From: Gorsachius magnificus
Taxonomy: Eukaryota; Chordata; Aves; Pelecaniformes; Ardeidae
Length of the DNA stretch: 64,000 nt
NCBI GenBank assembly: GCA_034008185.1
Contig: CM067089.1
Coordinates: 24,958,213 to 25,022,212, forward strand
Direction: 5' to 3'
Below are positions 61,869-64,000 of the stretch, piece after piece; positions within the stretch are counted from its first letter, which is position 1, and every line of letters begins with the position of its first letter. The translations under genes were made by a program, and so were the position numbers. The notes below the pieces were generated by a model. The model saw only the letters and a list, made by a program, of their open reading frames with translations, was not told the origin of the DNA and searched no databases.

Positions 61869-62645
61869 AGCTCCCCCTTGTTGAGTCAATTTGTACTGTG
61901 GGCTTTTTTCATTCAGACGACAGGGATATGATTTGGTGTAGATATTATTTCAGCCATTTTGCCCCAGGAAAAACATTAGTAATTTATAAATAAATTACAC
62001 ATAAAAATAAGAGAAGTCAAATGTAGGTTTTTCACAACACAGGCAGTACTAATTTCAGTACTGTGATGTGAAGTTGAATTAGTTTTAGTTACTGATTTAT
62101 GAACTGTTTATTTTAGAACTAGGAAAGTCAGCTAAATTCCTGTAATTTGTGTAGAAGAGTCCTGGCTTGGGTCTCTGATCTATAAGAAATGGGAGCAAGA
62201 AATAACTTCATCTTGTTTTCTGAGCTTTTGGTTGCATCTCCAAGTGATTCTACTCAGCCAGCAAATTGAGCATATGCGTTATGTGATGTATAAGCTCAAG
62301 TGGGGCTCCATATACCTGTGTGGATGTGAGAGCTTGCACAAAACTGGTTGTGGGTTTTTTAAAATTTATTTTATTTATTTTTCACAGCTGTTAAACAGAA
62401 ATTGATAGTGTTCACAGTAAACCCTTCCCTCCCAAAACCCAAACACTTATCCAAAAGAAAACTTTTATGTATTGTATCAGGTGGGATTTGGGAACAATTT
62501 TCAATTTTTTTTTCCCCTCTCTCTGGCCTGGGGATGAAGCTGGGTGAGTTGTGAAGGCAGCTCATTAAGATCTTACTGACTATCCAGAATAGTGAATGTG
62601 AAAGGTAGAAATTTTTACAAAACATTTCTAATTCCGTATCTGATG
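61869..62645 (+). other. LRMDA intron 2, unique segment
   Basis: AT-rich sequence with a 7-bp inverted repeat (CAGTACT/AGTACTG, 62044-62063). I see no gene. Confidence 0.5.
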
Positions 62646-63728
62646 GGTGGACTGTTCGGTGGATAAGGAACTGGCTGGATGGTTGCATCCAGATGGTAGT
62701 GGTCAATGGCTCAATGTCCGGATGGAGGCCGGTGACGAGTGGTGTCCCTCAGGGGTCCGTACTGGGACCGGTGCTGTTTAGTTTAACATTTTCATCAATG
62801 ACTTAGACAGCGAGATCGAGTGCACCCTCAGCAAGTTTGCAGATGACACCAAACTGAGTGGTGCGGTTGACACACCAGAAGGACAGGATGTCATCCAAAG
62901 AGACCTGGACAGGCTGGAGAGGTGGGCCTGTGTGAACCTCATGAGGTTCAACAAGGCCAAGTGCAAGGTCATGCACCTGGGTCGGGGTAAGCCCCGGTAT
63001 CAATACAGGCTGGGGGAAGAAAGGATCGAGAGCAGCCCTGCCGAGAGGGACTTGGGCGTGCTGGTGGATGAAAAGCTGGACATGAGCCGGCAATGTGTGC
63101 TGGCAGCCCAGAAGGCCAACAGTACTCTGGGCTGCATCAGGAGAAGCGTGGCCAGCAGGTCGAGGGAGGTGATTCTGCCCCTCTGCTCTGGTGAGACCTC
63201 ACCTGGAGTACTGCGTCCAGCTCTGGAGCCCTCGGCACAAGGAGGACATGGAACTGTTGGAGCGGGTCCAGAGGAGGGCTACAAAAATGATCCGAGGGCT
63301 GGAGCACCTCTCTTATGAGGACAGGCTGAGGGAGTTGGGCTTGTTCAGCCTGGAGGAGAGAAGGCTGTGGGGAGACCTGATTGCGGCCTTTCAGTACCTA
63401 AAGGGGGCCTATAGGAATGATGGGGACAATCTTTTTAGTAGGGCCAGCTGTGTCAGGACAAGGGGTAATGGTTTTAAACTAAAACAGGGTAGATTTACAC
63501 TAGATATAGGGAAAAGAAATTCTTTACAATGAGTGTGGTAAAACACTGGAACAGGTTGCCCAGAGAGGTGGTGGAGGCCCCATCCCTGGGAACATTCAAG
63601 GCCAGGTTGGATGGGGCTCTGAGCAACCTGATCTAGTTAGCGGTGTCCCTGCTCACTGCAGGGGGGTTGGACTAGATGACCTCTAGGGGTCCCTTCCAAC
63701 CCAAAACATTCTATGATGATTCTATGAT
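62646..63728 (+). mobile_element. CR1 LINE, 5'-truncated, longest copy in the window
   Basis: About 1.08 kb covering the second half of the reverse transcriptase, the ORF2 C-terminus and the 3' end. The [11 protein letters not shown] box lies at about 62740-62780 and the catalytic FADD at 62836-62847, followed by [13 protein letters not shown] 4-bp insertion near 62780, a small deletion near 63185 and a shift near 63510 break the frame, so it is inactive. It ends ATTCTATGATGATTCTATGA. It is closely similar to the copy at 26966, in inverted orientation 35 kb away, and so of the same subfamily. No clear target-site duplication was seen. Confidence 0.93.
62785..63532 (+). pseudogene. CR1 ORF2 remnant (reverse transcriptase C-terminal half)
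   Basis: One frame runs from [12 protein letters not shown] (62785) through FADD and [20 protein letters not shown] to about 63185. A second frame then continues through [19 protein letters not shown] and [16 protein letters not shown] to 63532. The frame change and the missing N-terminal half (endonuclease and fingers) make it a dead fragment. It is not a host gene. Confidence 0.88.
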
Positions 63729-63820
63729 CTTCCATTACATTTTAATGCTGTTATTTCAGCTATTTGTTATCTTCTGGTTGTCTTAAAATGACAGATCCCT
63801 ACTTAAATATAGGCTTTTTC

Positions 63821-63844
63821 TTTTTTTTTTTTTTTTTTTTTTTT
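63821..63844 (+). repeat. T24 homopolymer
   Basis: Twenty-four T preceded by TTTTTC. It lies about 90 bp after the CR1 end and is separate from it. Confidence 0.85.
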
Positions 63845-64000
63845 ACCTCTTTAAATATTGTTTTCTTGTTAGGTATTTTACTTTAGGTATTTTCTTTAGG
63901 ATTTGTTTACTTCATTTGTGGACTCTGTGTTGTCTACAGTTCAGAAACATTTAGAAGCTGCCTACATCGTGTTTCTGCAATATTTTCCAAACAGTGTGCA
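63845..64000 (+). other. LRMDA intron 2, end of window
   Basis: Short AT-rich unique sequence. I see no feature in it. Confidence 0.5.

Larger units (their letters stand above)
10229..64000 (+). other. LRMDA: LRMDA gene, 5' part (exons 1-2 and start of intron 2)
   Basis: LRMDA (C10orf11) encodes a small leucine-rich-repeat protein needed for melanocyte differentiation and pigmentation. Loss-of-function variants in humans cause oculocutaneous albinism type 7, and the protein has been linked to RAB32/RAB38-dependent melanosome trafficking. Here only the promoter, exon 1, intron 1, exon 2 and at least 49 kb of intron 2 are present. The remaining leucine-rich repeats and the C-terminus lie beyond the right edge. 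I looked for exon 3, which should continue the repeat with a motif like LEEL-LDNNQL, and did not find it. The gene exceeds 1 Mb in humans, so a second intron longer than this window is unsurprising. Confidence 0.75.

Noticed and set aside
14862..64000. Search for LRMDA exon 3 (a continuation with LEEL...LDNNQL-type leucine-rich repeat)
   Set aside because: No segment with this coding pattern and matching phase was found by reading. It most likely lies beyond the window.
1..64000. CRISPR arrays, tRNA or rRNA genes, endogenous retroviruses or LTR pairs, DNA transposons, or a multi-gene novel system
   Set aside because: None could be supported. The only interspersed repeats recognised are CR1 copies, and the coding content is limited to two LRMDA exons and one uncertain antisense frame.

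Overview
The window is vertebrate nuclear DNA, most likely from a bird. It is AT-rich and non-coding over almost its whole length, it has one strong CpG island, and its interspersed repeats are sparse and nearly all of one kind: 5'-truncated CR1 LINEs ending in the ATTCTATG-type 3' tail. Abundant CR1 with little else is typical of birds; turtles and crocodilians also carry CR1, and the species cannot be named from this sequence. There are no operons, phage, CRISPR arrays or other prokaryotic features.

The one gene I recognise is the 5' end of LRMDA (leucine rich melanocyte differentiation associated, formerly C10orf11), on the + strand. A short first coding exon (10229-10258) lies inside the CpG island (about 9640-10950). 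After an intron of about 4.5 kb comes a 101-bp second exon (14761-14861), which encodes the start of the leucine-rich-repeat domain. I did not find exon 3, so everything from 14862 to 64000 is the start of a very large second intron. This fits the known huge size of the gene in other vertebrates. Bases 1 to about 9600 are upstream intergenic DNA. In vertebrates I recall, the next gene on that side is ZNF503, which is not in this window.

Repeats: CR1 copies or fragments lie at about 16625-17475 (+), 19772-20060 (+), 26966-27519 (-), 46354-46449 (-) and 62646-63728 (+). The 26966 and 62646 copies belong to the same subfamily. The 26966 copy is flanked by a perfect 19-bp direct repeat. All carry truncations, deletions or frameshifts and none can be active.

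Other items: an 81-codon protein-like reading frame behind a plausible splice acceptor on the minus strand (47960-48205), which may be the terminal exon of an unrecognised antisense gene or a retrocopy; several AT-rich, low-repeat blocks that look like conserved non-coding enhancers; a perfect inverted repeat containing a DR5 nuclear-receptor motif (61827-61868); G-quadruplex potential just inside intron 1; and two small CpG-dense pockets outside the main island. I see no convincing novel multi-gene system here. The notable items are single loci and are flagged as such.
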